From positions 4,468,001-4,532,000 of the forward strand of contig JAEMBT020000002.1 in assembly GCA_018873245.2 (NCBI GenBank): 64,000 nucleotides of DNA. The letters run 5' to 3'. Made by a program: the position numbers and the translations under genes. Numbering within the stretch: position 1 is the first letter of the stretch; each line of letters opens with the position of its first letter. This DNA comes from Archegozetes longisetosus. Lineage: Eukaryota > Arthropoda > Arachnida > Sarcoptiformes > Trhypochthoniidae. Shown here piece by piece: positions 24,594-39,931 of the stretch. The notes under the pieces were generated by a model, which was not told the DNA's origin, made no database searches, and saw nothing but the letters and a program-made list of their open reading frames with translations.

Positions 24594-25475
24594 ATAACTT
24601 TCAGATAAAATGCTATTGAAATTGGATTAAAAGTCAATTTAAAATATTAGAACTGCACGTTAAGAGAGACCAATGTTAAATGATGGATATCTAAATATTT
24701 TACTACCTTATATATTGATACCTAACTAATAGTCTGAACTTTTTACTATATAATATGATCGTAGGCTCACTTCATAAATTACTAATCTCTGATGAGACTA
24801 TAGAATATTAATCATGCTTATGGAGTAAAGTTTAAACAAAGTTTCGTATCAATACTATTACTGATCTCCAACCTGACAAATAATATTAAGACCTGATAAG
24901 ATTGTATTGAACTCGAGCTTTAGCGCGAAATGTTTAGCAATTTTTTTCAATTAAGAGAACAACAATATGAATCATATTTCAAATGTCTATTTGCGTGTAT
25001 GGTTTTCCAGAAAATACTATTAGTTACTGACTTTTTCAGTTCAAATCAAACTATGAATACTTCTATAAGAACTTTAAAATAAGGCTTAATGTTTCCAAAT
25101 TTTCAACTCTTGTCGTTTGAATGATTGTTTCAATTAATAAGTAATACCTGCGCTTAGATTTAGTATTTCTTGCGTGAAATGGTTTCTTTAAAAATCAATT
25201 TTCTCATCACCTACCACTTTTAGTGACAATTTAGTTAAAATAAACTTAAAAGTTATAATTATAATAAAGCTGTAATGACAAATATTTGAGACACTCAAAC
25301 AATTGAACGCAAAGCACAAAAACAAGCAAAAAATGAGAGGGTTAAGAGAAATTGAATCTCTTTTAATATGTGACAAAACTGTAAATATGCATTAATCGAT
25401 ATATGATAAAAAGAAAGAGAGAGTCAATTTTTGGCGCCAAACCAGCGCAATAGTCAAATAACATATACCAACAAA
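24594..25475. promoter_or_regulatory. Divergent intergenic region between perilipin and SMC3
   Basis: These 882 bases must hold the promoters of two head-to-head genes. No TATA box is obvious next to either start. The only clear site is the E2F-type palindrome near the SMC3 end, with an ATCGATA (DRE-like) motif about 35 bases upstream of it, near 25394. Confidence 0.5.
25430..25441. promoter_or_regulatory. Palindromic E2F/DP-type site upstream of SMC3
   Basis: TTTGGCGCCAAA is a perfect 12-base palindrome matching the consensus TTTSGCGC on both strands. It starts 46 bases before the SMC3 ATG. It stands out in an AT-rich region and fits S-phase control of a cohesin subunit gene. Binding is inferred. 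Confidence 0.6.
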
Positions 25476-29883
<4,408 letters not shown>

Positions 29884-30676
29884 TCTCATTTATTCAACTA
29901 TCAATTTTTTCATTCAATTTCATTTTGGTTTTTGATTCTTAATCTTTGATTTTGTCTAATTTATGAATTTATTGTCGATTTTACTCTTTGTTACATTTTC
30001 TCAATGTCATTCAATCATTAAATTTTGAATACAAATGAAACTCGTAATCAGTATTATTATCACTTAAATAGATGCTAACAATTAGTATTGTTTCATTATT
30101 TTGAAAAGCATTCACTCAAATAAAACTAAAGAATTTTCGGCAAAATTTTCAGTTTGAACATCTTAAATTCTTTCAGTACAACTAGAAATTTGCTAGGTTG
30201 TCTATTCAGCTGAGAGCATCTGAAGTTTCCTAAACAGAAACCATCTAAACCATAATTAAAAAGACATCAGCTCAGGAATAGATTCACTCGATTTGTATCC
30301 GAAAATTTCAAAGACATGAAACTATTGTCTCAAGACTAAAACGATGATCAAGAAATATTTTTCATGGCTTATCCACAATTGAGAGCCGAAAAGATGAAAA
30401 AGAAGAGTTCGGAACCTTTGCGACCGATGGCTCAGACCTAGAAAATATGAATTTAAGAAAAGATGGTGAAGGAGAAACAGAAGTGTTGGAAAGAAGAGCA
30501 TACTTGTGAAAAGACTATTTAGAATGAAAACACACTTTTGTGCGACCTAAGCCCAACAGGTGTTATTGGACGTTTAGCATCAATAATATTTTAATTATTG
30601 CTGCACTCTTACAGCTGTTAATTATTTGCAAGTGATTTTTCGGATATTCTGATATCAATTAAAGTCTAGTTAAAAC
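29884..30676. other. Spacer between SMC3 and the MULE transposon
   Basis: The first ~240 bases are probably SMC3 3' untranslated sequence. The 30130-30560 stretch is purine-rich and less AT-biased but has stops in every frame; I could not identify it. The copy of AGTTAAAAC at 30668-30676 is the left target duplication of the transposon. Confidence 0.45.
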
Positions 30677-30686
30677 CATAGCACGT

Positions 30687-30772
30687 GAATTCAGCCCCAG
30701 CAATTCAGCCCCAGCAATTCAGCCTCAGACAATTCAGCTCCCGGCAATTCAGCTCCTGACAATTCAGCCCTA
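30687..30772. repeat. Left repeat-built end of the MULE element
   Basis: Six spaced copies of an AATTCAGC[C/T]CC core occur at about 13-17 base intervals. The same core occurs in reverse complement three times at 33419-33462, so the two clusters form an irregular terminal inverted repeat. Confidence 0.75.
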
Positions 30773-31057
30773 AACAACTGTAACTACTCTATAGCCTAAT
30801 GGTTAGAGTCTCCATTAGGAGTAGATTTTAAGCTTAATTCAGTTTCATTTGATCAAATTAATTAATTATACTAAGTTTGATCAAATCAAATCGAATTGTG
30901 ATAATCAACAATTTTTTTAACATAATATCGTACGATAAAAACCCGTGCGACAAACTCTTCATAACCATCACTTGTAAAATATATTACAAACTGTAAATGT
31001 TTTATTAGGAATAATATAATATACTTATATAGTGAAAAAATATAATTACTATTAGTA

Positions 31058-31289
31058 CTGCGCGCGCCTCAATTATCTGAGCCCACAAGATATAAAAACG
31101 TGGGCGGACAGAGGGTCCATCGTAAGATAAAAACCTACCCTGCCGGGGCTATAGGCGGGGCCGATTGTGAGCTATGGGTAGCTCCTAAGGCAAAATAGTA
31201 GTAGAGAATGACACCTCTAAGACATTGTCCGGAGACGATGACTCTTCGTTACCAACAGTCAGAAACTTGGATATTGAGGCGCACCGCAG
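31058..31289. mobile_element. Small GC-rich inverted-repeat element nested in the MULE 5' region
   Basis: CTGCGCGCGCCTCAATTATC at the left matches the reverse complement of the right end (31270-31289) with only a few changes. The 232-bp interior is far more GC-rich than its surroundings and contains a perfect hairpin GAGCTATGGGTAGCTC. No target duplication is evident. It could be a MITE or a part of the MULE itself. Confidence 0.4.
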
Positions 31290-31896
31290 TCATTTTGCAA
31301 CATAAACTAAAAATTCTTGAACTTTGAAACTTTTTTAAGCTTTTTTGAACTCTCAAAAGTATACTTTAGTAGTAAAGCGGTATTTCCCTACATAACTTTC
31401 TATATAAATATCATCATTGAACCAATCATCCTATTAACACTGGAACTTTCTTACACTCTTGGTCTAATGTCAATAATGCATGCTAAAGTGTATTTTCCAA
31501 TTACACTTCATTCATGTCAATACATATTATAAAAACTGATTTATTCTGTAAATTCCAGTTTTCTCTAGACTCTTATAGTGTATTGTATAGTGTATTACAC
31601 ATAGTACACAATTGACACACATTAAAAAACAACAAAAAACAAAATTTTCCATTGACTACTAACCACTAATGGTCAGTACAAATAATGAGTCGTGCTGACA
31701 TTTACTAACAAAATTATGTATTAAAGGGAGCTCTATTCCGAGAGCTTCTCAGTCGAGATTTGGAATTAAAACTGTTCACTTTAAGTCAACAATAGTTTTT
31801 CCTCTAATCGCCTTTTCTCTACTCGGAAAGTGACCGCTCGCCGTAAGAGCGATTGTCTGTCCGAAGAAACCTCTGTCTACCTCCTGCGGCAGAAAA

Positions 31897-33321
31897 ATGC
31901 CACTTGACTTCATTAAAAGTGAAAGGGGCAAAGATCTCCTCGTTGACCATGGATTTATTTACCGCCATCGCAAGACAAACGAGAGTTTAGGAAAAGTCAT
32001 GTGGCGGTGCATTGAAGGGGACACCGATTTGAAGTGTCATGGTAGTTGTCATACAGTTGGTGGTCATACAATTCGACGTATTGAACACAATCACGCACCA
32101 GATCCAGCCAAAGTTGAAGCCCGTAGGGCTATGAACCGAATCAGAGACAGGGCATTGTCTTCACAAGAGCCAACCATGAATGTCATCGCTCATGCTTCTT
32201 CATCACTTTCTCAGGCTGTTATTGGTCAACTCCCATCCACATCAACAATGGCTAGGAACATCCAGAGATATCGACAAAAAGAAGGTCAAGCTCCACCAAA
32301 TCCAAGAAACCTCCTCGATTTAGTGATAGATGCGAACTCGCCATACGCACAAACAAAGAGTGGTGATGTCTTTCTTCAGTTTGACGGTGGTCCATCAGAT
32401 GATCGTGTTTTGATCTTCACCACTCATAATAATCTACGAGCGATGTCCAGCTGTAGACATTGGTATGCTGATGGAACTTTTAAGGTTGTTCCGCCTCTAT
32501 TTGATCAACTTTACACCATTCATGGATTTGAAGAAAACAATGTTCTCCCCTCCATTTATATACTTATGCCAAATCGGAGAGAAGAAACTTATGATCGTGC
32601 CTTCAATGCTATTAAAAATCTGCAGCCAAATTTGAATCCAACTTCGATTATGACAGACTTCGAACTGGCTGCCATTAACGCCTTCAAAAGTAATTTTCCT
32701 GACTCCAACGCTCGAGGATGCTTTTTTCACTTCTGCCAGTGTCTTTGGAGGAAAATTCAATCAAGGCTCTGTCATGATATTCATGAAAGATATTCAAGAG
32801 ATGAAACATTCGCCTTAAACATTAAGATGATTGCAGCCTTGGCTTTTGTTCCACCTAATGATATCATCTCTTCATATGTTGCTCTTCTTGGTGAACCATT
32901 TTATTTAGAAAATGAAGTTCTTCTGGTACCACTAATTGATTATGTTGAAGACACATGGATTGGACGCGAACGAAGGAATCGAAGACTACCTCCTATTTTT
33001 CCCATCAAATTATGGAATTGTTATTCTTCTGTTTTAGGTAATCTTCCCAAAACAAACAATGCTGTTGAGGGTTGGCATCGAGCTTTCAGCTCTTTACTCG
33101 GTGCTCATCATCCTAGTATCTGGCGTTTTATCGACGGCTTGAAGAGCGATCAAAGCTTGCGCCAGTTGCAAGTTGAACAGTACTTGGCAGGAATCAAACC
33201 AAAGACAAAAAAGAAGAGGTATCGAGATGCAGCATCAAATTTGAAAGAGAATGTGGCGAAGTATGGACAAACTCCTATTATAGAATATCTTAGGAGTATC
33301 GCCCATAATCTTTCTTTTTAA
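31897..33321 (+). CDS. MULE transposase with N-terminal FLYWCH-type zinc finger
   Basis: An intronless frame of 474 aa lies inside the repeat-flanked element. Residues about 4-70 form a FLYWCH-like finger: FIKSERGKDLLVDHGFIY, then WRCIEGDTDLKCHG, then HNHAPD, giving the C-C-H-H ligand set. A MULE-type DDE nuclease follows. WYADGTFK carries the first Asp, IMTDFELAAI the second, GCFFHFCQCLWRKI is the family's conserved Cys/His helix, and NNAVEGWH carries the Glu. It would cut and rejoin the element's own ends, with the finger probably binding the terminal repeats. The frame is open throughout with no internal stop, so the enzyme may be active. Domestication is possible but less likely, given the flanking inverted ends and 9-bp duplications. 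Confidence 0.9.
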   Translation: MPLDFIKSERGKDLLVDHGFIYRHRKTNESLGKVMWRCIEGDTDLKCHGSCHTVGGHTIRRIEHNHAPDPAKVEARRAMNRIRDRALSSQEPTMNVIAHASSSLSQAVIGQLPSTSTMARNIQRYRQKEGQAPPNPRNLLDLVIDANSPYAQTKSGDVFLQFDGGPSDDRVLIFTTHNNLRAMSSCRHWYADGTFKVVPPLFDQLYTIHGFEENNVLPSIYILMPNRREETYDRAFNAIKNLQPNLNPTSIMTDFELAAINAFKSNFPDSNARGCFFHFCQCLWRKIQSRLCHDIHERYSRDETFALNIKMIAALAFVPPNDIISSYVALLGEPFYLENEVLLVPLIDYVEDTWIGRERRNRRLPPIFPIKLWNCYSSVLGNLPKTNNAVEGWHRAFSSLLGAHHPSIWRFIDGLKSDQSLRQLQVEQYLAGIKPKTKKKRYRDAASNLKENVAKYGQTPIIEYLRSIAHNLSF

Positions 33322-33470
33322 TACTTTTTAATTTTTTATATTTGAATTCGATATGTTTTTAAAGCTATTTTAAAAATTTTACTTTAATAAAATTTTAAAA
33401 TCGAAGCATACTTTGTTGGGGCTGAATTGTCAGGAGCTGAATAGTACTAGGGCTGAATTGTCATGGAACC

Positions 33471-33854
33471 AGTTAAAACATAGATTGAAATATCTTTTTA
33501 TTACCATTTGATGTTAGCCTTTTTGACATTGATTTGCACACAAGCGTCAAATTTATAAAATTATTCAAAAAGTATAAGTTTAACTATATCTCATTAGAAC
33601 TTTTTGTCAATCTACAAGCTTTTGGAAAACATTACTTCTTCATATTCATTACTATAACTGAAGGAAATTTAATGAATGGTATTTTTAATCGGCTCTATGT
33701 TGAGTTAAGGTTTCAATTACAATATCAGAATGACTTCAATAAAAATTGATCACATCAGAATGAATAATAATTAATTACAATCTTTAAGCTTGCAACTGTT
33801 CAAAGAGATGTTTTGACAATTTATCGATTCGAGAAACAGTTGTCTTCGTGTTTA
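33471..33854. other. Short spacer, right of the MULE element
   Basis: It contains the right target duplication AGTTAAAAC. The rest is AT-rich, with one 71-codon frame lacking any motif. Nothing else is seen. Confidence 0.5.
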
Positions 33855-34749
33855 TCAGTACAAGACTTGGCTGATTAAGCTCTTTTCCATTGAATCTAAT
33901 GATTTGATCATGAATTTATTCGCATCGATAATATTATTCTGGAATACAACACAAAAATCAAGCAAAACTCTCAAGTAATTAATGGTATTAAAATTGAAGA
34001 TATGATTTGCGTAAAATTGATTACCTTTTTATCTATACACCGAAAGCATTCTTCACATAAAAAACACCCAAAAGAACATTTTTGATATAAAAATATTGAT
34101 GGGTTCTTACAAATTGAACAAGTAAATGAGTGATAGGTATTCTGCGTAAGAAAAATCATCAAACGATATATAGATAAAAATTATTTATGCACTTAGTATT
34201 AACAAAATCTAAATGATTTTGTCGGCTTCAATATATATTTAATGTGCTAGTTATTTGAAATGGATGTTTTAAGTAAAACTACGTTCAATTAGGATAGCGA
34301 TTAATAAGACTTAAACAAGTTAATTGTTTTCAATTGTAGTTTTAGAGAAGTTTTGATAAATAAATTGACGTAATCTGGTGATAGTCTATATTGTTTAATC
34401 TCATTTATCTCAATAATGTTAATTCATCAATTTGAAGCTTTTGTGACAGAAAAATGAAGGTAGAAGTGTTTTTAAACGGTATTAGATATAAGATTGCTCA
34501 AAAAGCTAACGTGTAATTTTGCAGAAGTAATCATTTAATTATTATACAAATTGGCTTAATACTTACCGCTAGACTGAGTCTTCTCATATTTGAATAGGTT
34601 TCATAACCATTAAACCTTTTATGAATATAATCGTCTTCATTATTAATTTGATTATTCCAATAATCTCCAAATACTTTGTCGATGTTGCTAAACACGTTGC
34701 AAAGTATATATATAATAAAATAACAAATCATAATCAATAGGAATAACAT
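33855..34749 (-). CDS. Small secreted or anchored cysteine-cluster (RING-like) protein, three exons
   Basis: I assembled this gene from splice signals: exons 34567-34749, 34025-34141 and 33855-33938 on the minus strand. Donors are GCG|GTAAGT and AAAAG|GTAATC; acceptors are TTACGCAG and ATTCCAG. All joins are phase 0, and the three pieces give 127 aa ending at a TGA. The N-terminus (MLFLLIMICYFIIYILC) is a signal peptide or membrane anchor. Exon 2 encodes one cysteine cluster, FTCSICKNPS...KCSFGCFLCEECFRCI, with spacing C-x2-C-x11-C-x3-C-x2-C-x2-C-x2-C, resembling a RING or other zinc-binding half. Exon 3 is a short polar helix-like tail. I do not recognise the family. The matching phases of four independent splice signals are the main support. 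It could be a decayed or partial gene. Confidence 0.5.
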
Positions 34750-36640
34750 ATTTAAACTATGACTCGAGTTAGTCGCACTAAACGCAAAAAAGAGAATCAA
34801 GTTCTAAGTATTCATAGTGAAAATGTGTTTAATGCTAAACATTAACGCATTATCTCAACCATTAGGTCGTGATTCCTGACATTCACTTTCTATCTACTAA
34901 CGAAAGTAATTAGTCCCCTATTCTTAACTAATTTATGTGTTATTTATTACTGGTTTTTTATATTGGCAGTGTCGTAGCTAGGTTTATGGTCTGAAGGCCT
35001 AAATGTCTAATATTAACTGCTCACATTTGTTGAGGCAAGCACTAATTAATATTCAGATATCTGTTCATCTTCTTTTACCAAACCTTTCATTGATTGTTTA
35101 ACAATAAGCAATCGATTGCCGCATTAAACAAATATAGTTTCATAATCTTCCGTAAGACATCCTCCAGTAGAGACTGAGACTTGAGTTTTGAAAAAACTTT
35201 TGAAAGGACTATAGTCTTGTTGCCCCCCCCCCTCTGGCTACGTCTTGAGTATTAGTATCTTTATGCATATCTTTGCTCTTCAGTAACGCAAGTGATCACA
35301 TGGATGAACACGACATTACTGTGTCAATAAATACTGCTTAGCTTGTAAGCATAAAAAATTATGTGACTTCAGAAATTATCCGTATCTTTTTCAAGGAAAA
35401 TAAAAATTATTACATAAAAATCTATGAACTATTGAGAGAAGCAAATGGTAGATCTCACGCACACTTTCTACATAACTTTAACAAATACCCATTTCGAAAA
35501 TAGTCATTTCAAAATATGCATATTAAAGCTGTTTCTTAAAATTAGGTAATTTAAGCTTTTAACAGTTCAAACATGTTTGAAATTAGTATTCTCAATTTAT
35601 ATAATTAAATAAGTGCCTTTGTTAGCAATATGTGAGCTTAACTTAATTTTCGAAGTTTTATGGTAATCGGTCATGTCTAAACACATTCTATACAATCTTT
35701 TCAATTATAGCTTTTCTTTCATAAATATTACACTGACATTATGTCCAATGTCATTATTACACTGACATTATCATTATGTCCAAAGAATAGGACCATCAGA
35801 TCTGATGGTCGTTTTAAACCATCTAAATCAATAAGTTTTAAGTACTTGACATACGTATCAAATACTGTTTAATTTATAAAAAGTATGAATAAAAGTAATA
35901 AAAGCATTGCTTCTCGAGTCTTAAGTTTTGATCGTAAGTACCTAGAGATTTGTTCAAGTCTCTAAAATATTTTTACTAAATTTAATCTGATAAGTAAACT
36001 CTAATTAAAAACATTTAAATTCACGATCTTCGCTAACGCATAGGATGAACAACTAGATTAGAAAATATTATTTAATAAATAGTTACAACTTAAGGGTTGA
36101 TTGATTTATAAAATTATCCTTTACCAAAAACTTATTTAACTGATGTTAATTTTTTAATCAAAGTGATTTTTTTACCACTTTAATATCAAATTGAAAATCA
36201 TCATTCATCTGATGATAATTGTTATGCTTGATATATTTTGTTCGTTTGTATAACATGTGATTTATTTGTGGAACTACGAATATAAACTTTTCGATACTAT
36301 ACTACTCAGAATTAAAGAATTTTCGAATCTCGAAATTAAAATTCTCTCAACAATCGAAAATTTCATTTCTCAAAATGTATTATGTTCTAGATTGAATGAT
36401 TTATAATCGTTTTAAATGTAAAATTATGATAATTTCGAGACTAAACTCTGTCTAATAGTAGTTTTAAAGACACATGAAATACTTTTGAAACTTTAAGCAA
36501 ATTATAGGGTGGCTATTACAATTACTTATAAACAATAGCAACAAGAATGAAAGGCAAAAATTTTCAAAAATTATCGATAAATAATTAATAGGTGTTAATA
36601 AATTCTAAATGTGTGTTTATCATTTTAAAACTCATCAATA
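34750..36640. other. Spacer before the receptor array
   Basis: AT-rich, with no coding frame supported. It holds a possible 285-bp MITE (34965-35248) with a C-homopolymer near its right end, and a short imperfect repeat of ATTACACTGACATTAT at about 35728-35787. Confidence 0.5.
34965..35248. mobile_element. Possible MITE with GTCGTAGCTAG-type ends
   Basis: GGCAGTGTCGTAGCTAGG at the left resembles the reverse complement of the right end (ACGTAGCCAGAGGGG). Such 'cgtagctaggg' ends are common in DNA transposons. The inverted repeat is short and imperfect and no target duplication is clear, so the call is tentative. Confidence 0.3.
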
Positions 36641-38004
36641 TTATTTTTGAGCCAATTTGTGTGTTAACAAGAAATATCTGATGTACATAACTGTTAACTG
36701 CAAAATAAAAACATAATTTATTCACATCAAAATTTTAAAAATTGATAACTCACTGTATATAGAACCGGATAAGACATTACAGATAGAGAACCTATTGAGA
36801 ATCCAATGGTTTTCGGACCACTAACTCTTTCGAAACATGACATCAGTTTGATTTTAGTTCTTACATATGAATAATAGTTTTGGTTTACATTCAATTGAAG
36901 CTTATATAGTTTTTCAGCAGTTGAATGAATTGTTTGTGAGACACGACATGCACAAAAAGAAAAGAAAAATATAAAAATCGACGAAAATAGAACTATGAGA
37001 ATCCACATAAACAAAGAATAAGCCATTAATTGTTCAAATAGCACTTGATGTAAAACACAAAGATTTGCAGGAATTACAGTGATTAAAAACCAAAAATAAT
37101 GTTTTCTCCAGAATTTGTTATAAACTGATATATGAGAACAAATGCTGTTGTGATCAAGAATTAAGTTTTTGACGCGAACTATATGCGTTTTACGAGATGA
37201 GTTTAAAATAATTATTTCGTCGTTCATTTTTTTACATCTAAGTTGAAAGTAATAAAATATCAGATAAAAGAAGACCATTGAAATGAAAATATCGACTGAA
37301 GTGTAATAACCACTAATTAACATAATCATAACAAATATAAATGAGTTTATAAACTGGCCAAATGTATAAAATTCGATCGAAATTCCGATGTATGTTAAGA
37401 TGGTGAAAAAGACTTAAATAAAGATATAAATATTAATTAAAAACTTTGAAGAATGATTACAAAATATTTTACCTAAAATAATAACTGATAAGTCTATTAA
37501 GTTGAGCATTTTACGAGATCGAGTCAAAAACATCTTCAGTGAATTAGTGTGACTGTTATTTAGACCGATTTGTGCAGGACAAATTTCTCCTCTGATCATA
37601 TCGAAAATTTGTGTCCAAATAAATAATTCCTTTGACGACGTAAAATAAAAAAGTTGATGTAGATATACTGCCCATATAAAGCCAATAGAAAAAACAAGTT
37701 GAGTATAGCTTTGAACACCACCTAAATATAAAGACCAATCTCCTAAATTAATTCGAGTCTCTTCACTTAAATCCATTATAAAAATAGTCGAATACTTTAT
37801 TGCATTAAAAATATGGAACATAATTATTAAATAATCTTTAACAGAAGTTTTGATTTTTCCATTCAATCTTTTCGATAAATTATCAAAATATTTATCAACC
37901 AATTGATAGTTTACTCTATAACTAGGCTTAAGAAGTTCAGATGTATCGATATTATCGGATAAAGGTTCAGGTAATATTGTGTTTGACTTAATAAACATTT
38001 TCAT
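36641..38004 (-). CDS. Gustatory-receptor-like seven-transmembrane protein A
   Basis: Three exons on the minus strand, 37473-38004, 36754-37412 and 36641-36697, give 415 aa. Introns are 60 and 56 nt, with donors GGTAAAAT and GTGAGT. The start is the ATG at 38004 (MKMFIKSNT). The protein has about seven hydrophobic segments (around residues 58-78, 98-122, 170-190, 195-228, 265-290, 298-325 and 375-405). It ends with GPKTIGFSIGSLSVMSYPVLYT and a 19-codon last exon starting LTVMYIRYFLL, the position of the conserved TM7 motif of insect gustatory receptors. These are ligand-gated cation channels in chemosensory neurons. The short phase-0 terminal exon is also typical of the family. Ligand unknown. 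It is more diverged from B, C and D in its 3' half than they are from one another. Confidence 0.8.
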
Positions 38005-38569
38005 TTCTATCGACCAAAATCAAAAGTTTTGATGAAGATCTTAATAAAAGTTGATGGAAACATGTTTTTATCTTATTATTCAAGCATTGGGAAACCACGT
38101 GTGGTTTGAAATATTCACGACTCTTATAATTCTTTAGAAATTTTCTTTTCCATTTTTCATATAAATAGATTTAATTCTTAACGATTTTTATAAATTATGA
38201 TCTTAAATGAATATCTGATGATAGTAGGCAATCATATATAAACATTTTATGCTGAAAATGCAATTTTTCATTTATATCTAATTTAACTTTTAGTCATAAA
38301 ATTATCTAAAATAAGTCACTTCAATTAGGACATATTAATGATTTACAGTTATATTTGTTGAAAGTTAGGTCGATTATGACACTAAATTCTATCTCTAATT
38401 GCAGTTTGAATCATATCATTAAACCTATGTCGAAATCCTAAGAAAGTTAAGTTTGATCAGTATTACATTAATTTAAAAGCAATAAGAATAAGACATATAA
38501 GCATATAAATTGATCAATAAATAAGGTGCTAATAAATGTTAAGTGTGAGTTTATTTATTGTAAAACTCA
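38005..38569. other. Upstream flank of receptor A, shared with receptor C
   Basis: This sequence is nearly identical to 49058-49632 upstream of receptor C. It is probably the promoter region and belongs to the duplicated unit. No coding frame is seen. Confidence 0.6.
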
Positions 38570-39840
38570 TCAGTATTATTTTAGCACTAATTTATGCAAT
38601 GGTATTTAATATATGATATACAGTAGAGAAATAAAGTCCTTTCTATTAGTTAATTCAAAAATTTTTTATTTATCAATTTTGATTAGATGAGAACTATGAG
38701 TATGAGGTTCTTATCTTTCATTGTGACATTTTAGACTTTAAAATTATTCTGATAGAAAAATAGAAAAAGCCATTTTCCTCGATTACACTTTGTGCAATTT
38801 CCAAATTCTGATCTGACGTTATAACCGATTGACGATCTGAACGCTTAGTGACACATATTACTCTTATTTGATTATATATTTAACAAAAATTTTCAAAAAA
38901 TACCAATCCTCAATATTGCCTGTTTAACCAAACCTTTTAGCCCATTCTTTCAACAGTTTTATAGTCTTAAGTTAAAGCACGTGCGAAATCTTTATATTCT
39001 ATACCTCTTCCTAACATCACAATGACTCGATTGCGTTCAATTTCAGTGATTAGCTGACCATTAACTCGATACACATTATTAAGAACTCAACTTTTACTCC
39101 TTTCATATGACCGTCTCATATCAGATTTGATAGATATTTGAAAGTCTTAATTTCTTATCAATTATTTTGTGATAGGAAGGACTTTATTTCTCGAGTGTAC
39201 ATTACAATAAACTGAAATACAAAAGCATAACAAATCAATTTTAATCAAAATATATATCTTAAAAATAACTCACTCTATATAGAATCAGATATGACATTAC
39301 ATATAGAGAACTTATTGAGAATTCAATGGTTTTTGCACCACCAACACTTCGAAACATGAGATCAATTTGATTTTAATTCTTACATATAAATAACAGTTTT
39401 GATTTATATTCAATTGATGTTTGTATAACTTTTTAGCAGTTCAATGAATTGTTTGTGAGATAACAGATGCACAAAAAGAGATGAAAAATATGGTAATTTA
39501 TGAGCAGACAACTATGAAAATTCACTTAAATAGTGATTAGAACATTAATTGTTCAAATATTACTTGATGTAAAACAAACATTTATGGGAATCACAGTGAA
39601 TATAAACCAATAATAATGCCTTTCCGAGAATTTGTTATAAACAGAAATGACAACAAATGCTGTTATCGAAACTAAGATTTTGGTCAGTATTAATTGTTTT
39701 AAGGATAAATCATTCATAGTTGTTATTCTATGATTCATTTTGTCAGATTTTAACTGAAAATAATAGAATTTAAGATAAAATAAAATAATGTCCTTCAAGT
39801 GTAAGCGTCTGCTATAAAATAATAAATACTAATTAACATC
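38570..39840 (-). pseudogene. Decayed gustatory receptor P1
   Basis: It holds a degenerate last exon (about 38572-38618) and a degenerate middle exon (about 39275-39840) that align with the intact receptors. The segment FSERHYYWFIFTVIPINVCF is still legible. The middle exon is broken by frameshifts and stops, and the first exon is missing. A 577-bp Tc1/mariner-type MITE sits in what was the last intron. P1 corresponds in position and sequence to P3. Confidence 0.75.
38621..39197 (-). mobile_element. Tc1/mariner-type MITE with TA duplication
   Basis: The ends CAGTAGAGAAATAAAGTCC and, in reverse complement, CACTCGAGAAATAAAGTCC match at 17 of 19 bases. Both are bounded by the TA dinucleotides at 38619-38620 and 39198-39199. 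On the minus strand the interior keeps a faint helix-turn-helix-like stretch (VIVMLGRGIEYKDFARALT), so it seems derived from a larger Tc1/mariner element by internal loss. Confidence 0.75.
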
Positions 39841-39931
39841 AATATTGAAACACTTTCATTGTTAAAAACACGGCTGTCGTTAAGTGATGGTCTTAGTGAA
39901 TGGTCAACATTGTTTTAGTTATTCGCCAAAA

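Larger units (their letters stand above)
30677..33470 (+). mobile_element. MULE (Phantom-like) DNA transposon, structurally complete
   Basis: The element is about 2.8 kb and is flanked by identical 9-bp direct repeats AGTTAAAAC (30668-30676 and 33471-33479), the target-duplication size expected of Mutator-like elements. Its ends are inverted relative to each other and built from short repeats of CAATTCAGCCCC-like units: six at the left (30688-30770) and three in reverse at the right (33419-33462). It carries one uninterrupted transposase gene. The outermost ~10 bases of the two ends match poorly. A smaller inverted-repeat element appears nested at 31058-31289. Its intact gene and clean duplications suggest a young insertion. 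Confidence 0.8.

Noticed and set aside
30130-30560. Purine-rich segment after SMC3 that looks briefly gene-like
   Set aside because: All frames have early stops, and no protein family is recognisable after trying both strands.
34531-34800. TTG-started 89-codon version of the first exon of the small cysteine gene
   Set aside because: The first in-frame ATG is at 34749, and the frame past 34567 runs beyond a strong GTAAGT donor, so only 34567-34749 is taken as exon.
35220-35235. Poly-C run as a possible assembly artefact or special structure
   Set aside because: A homopolymer of about 12 C is common beside 'cgtagctaggg'-type transposon ends, so no separate claim is made.
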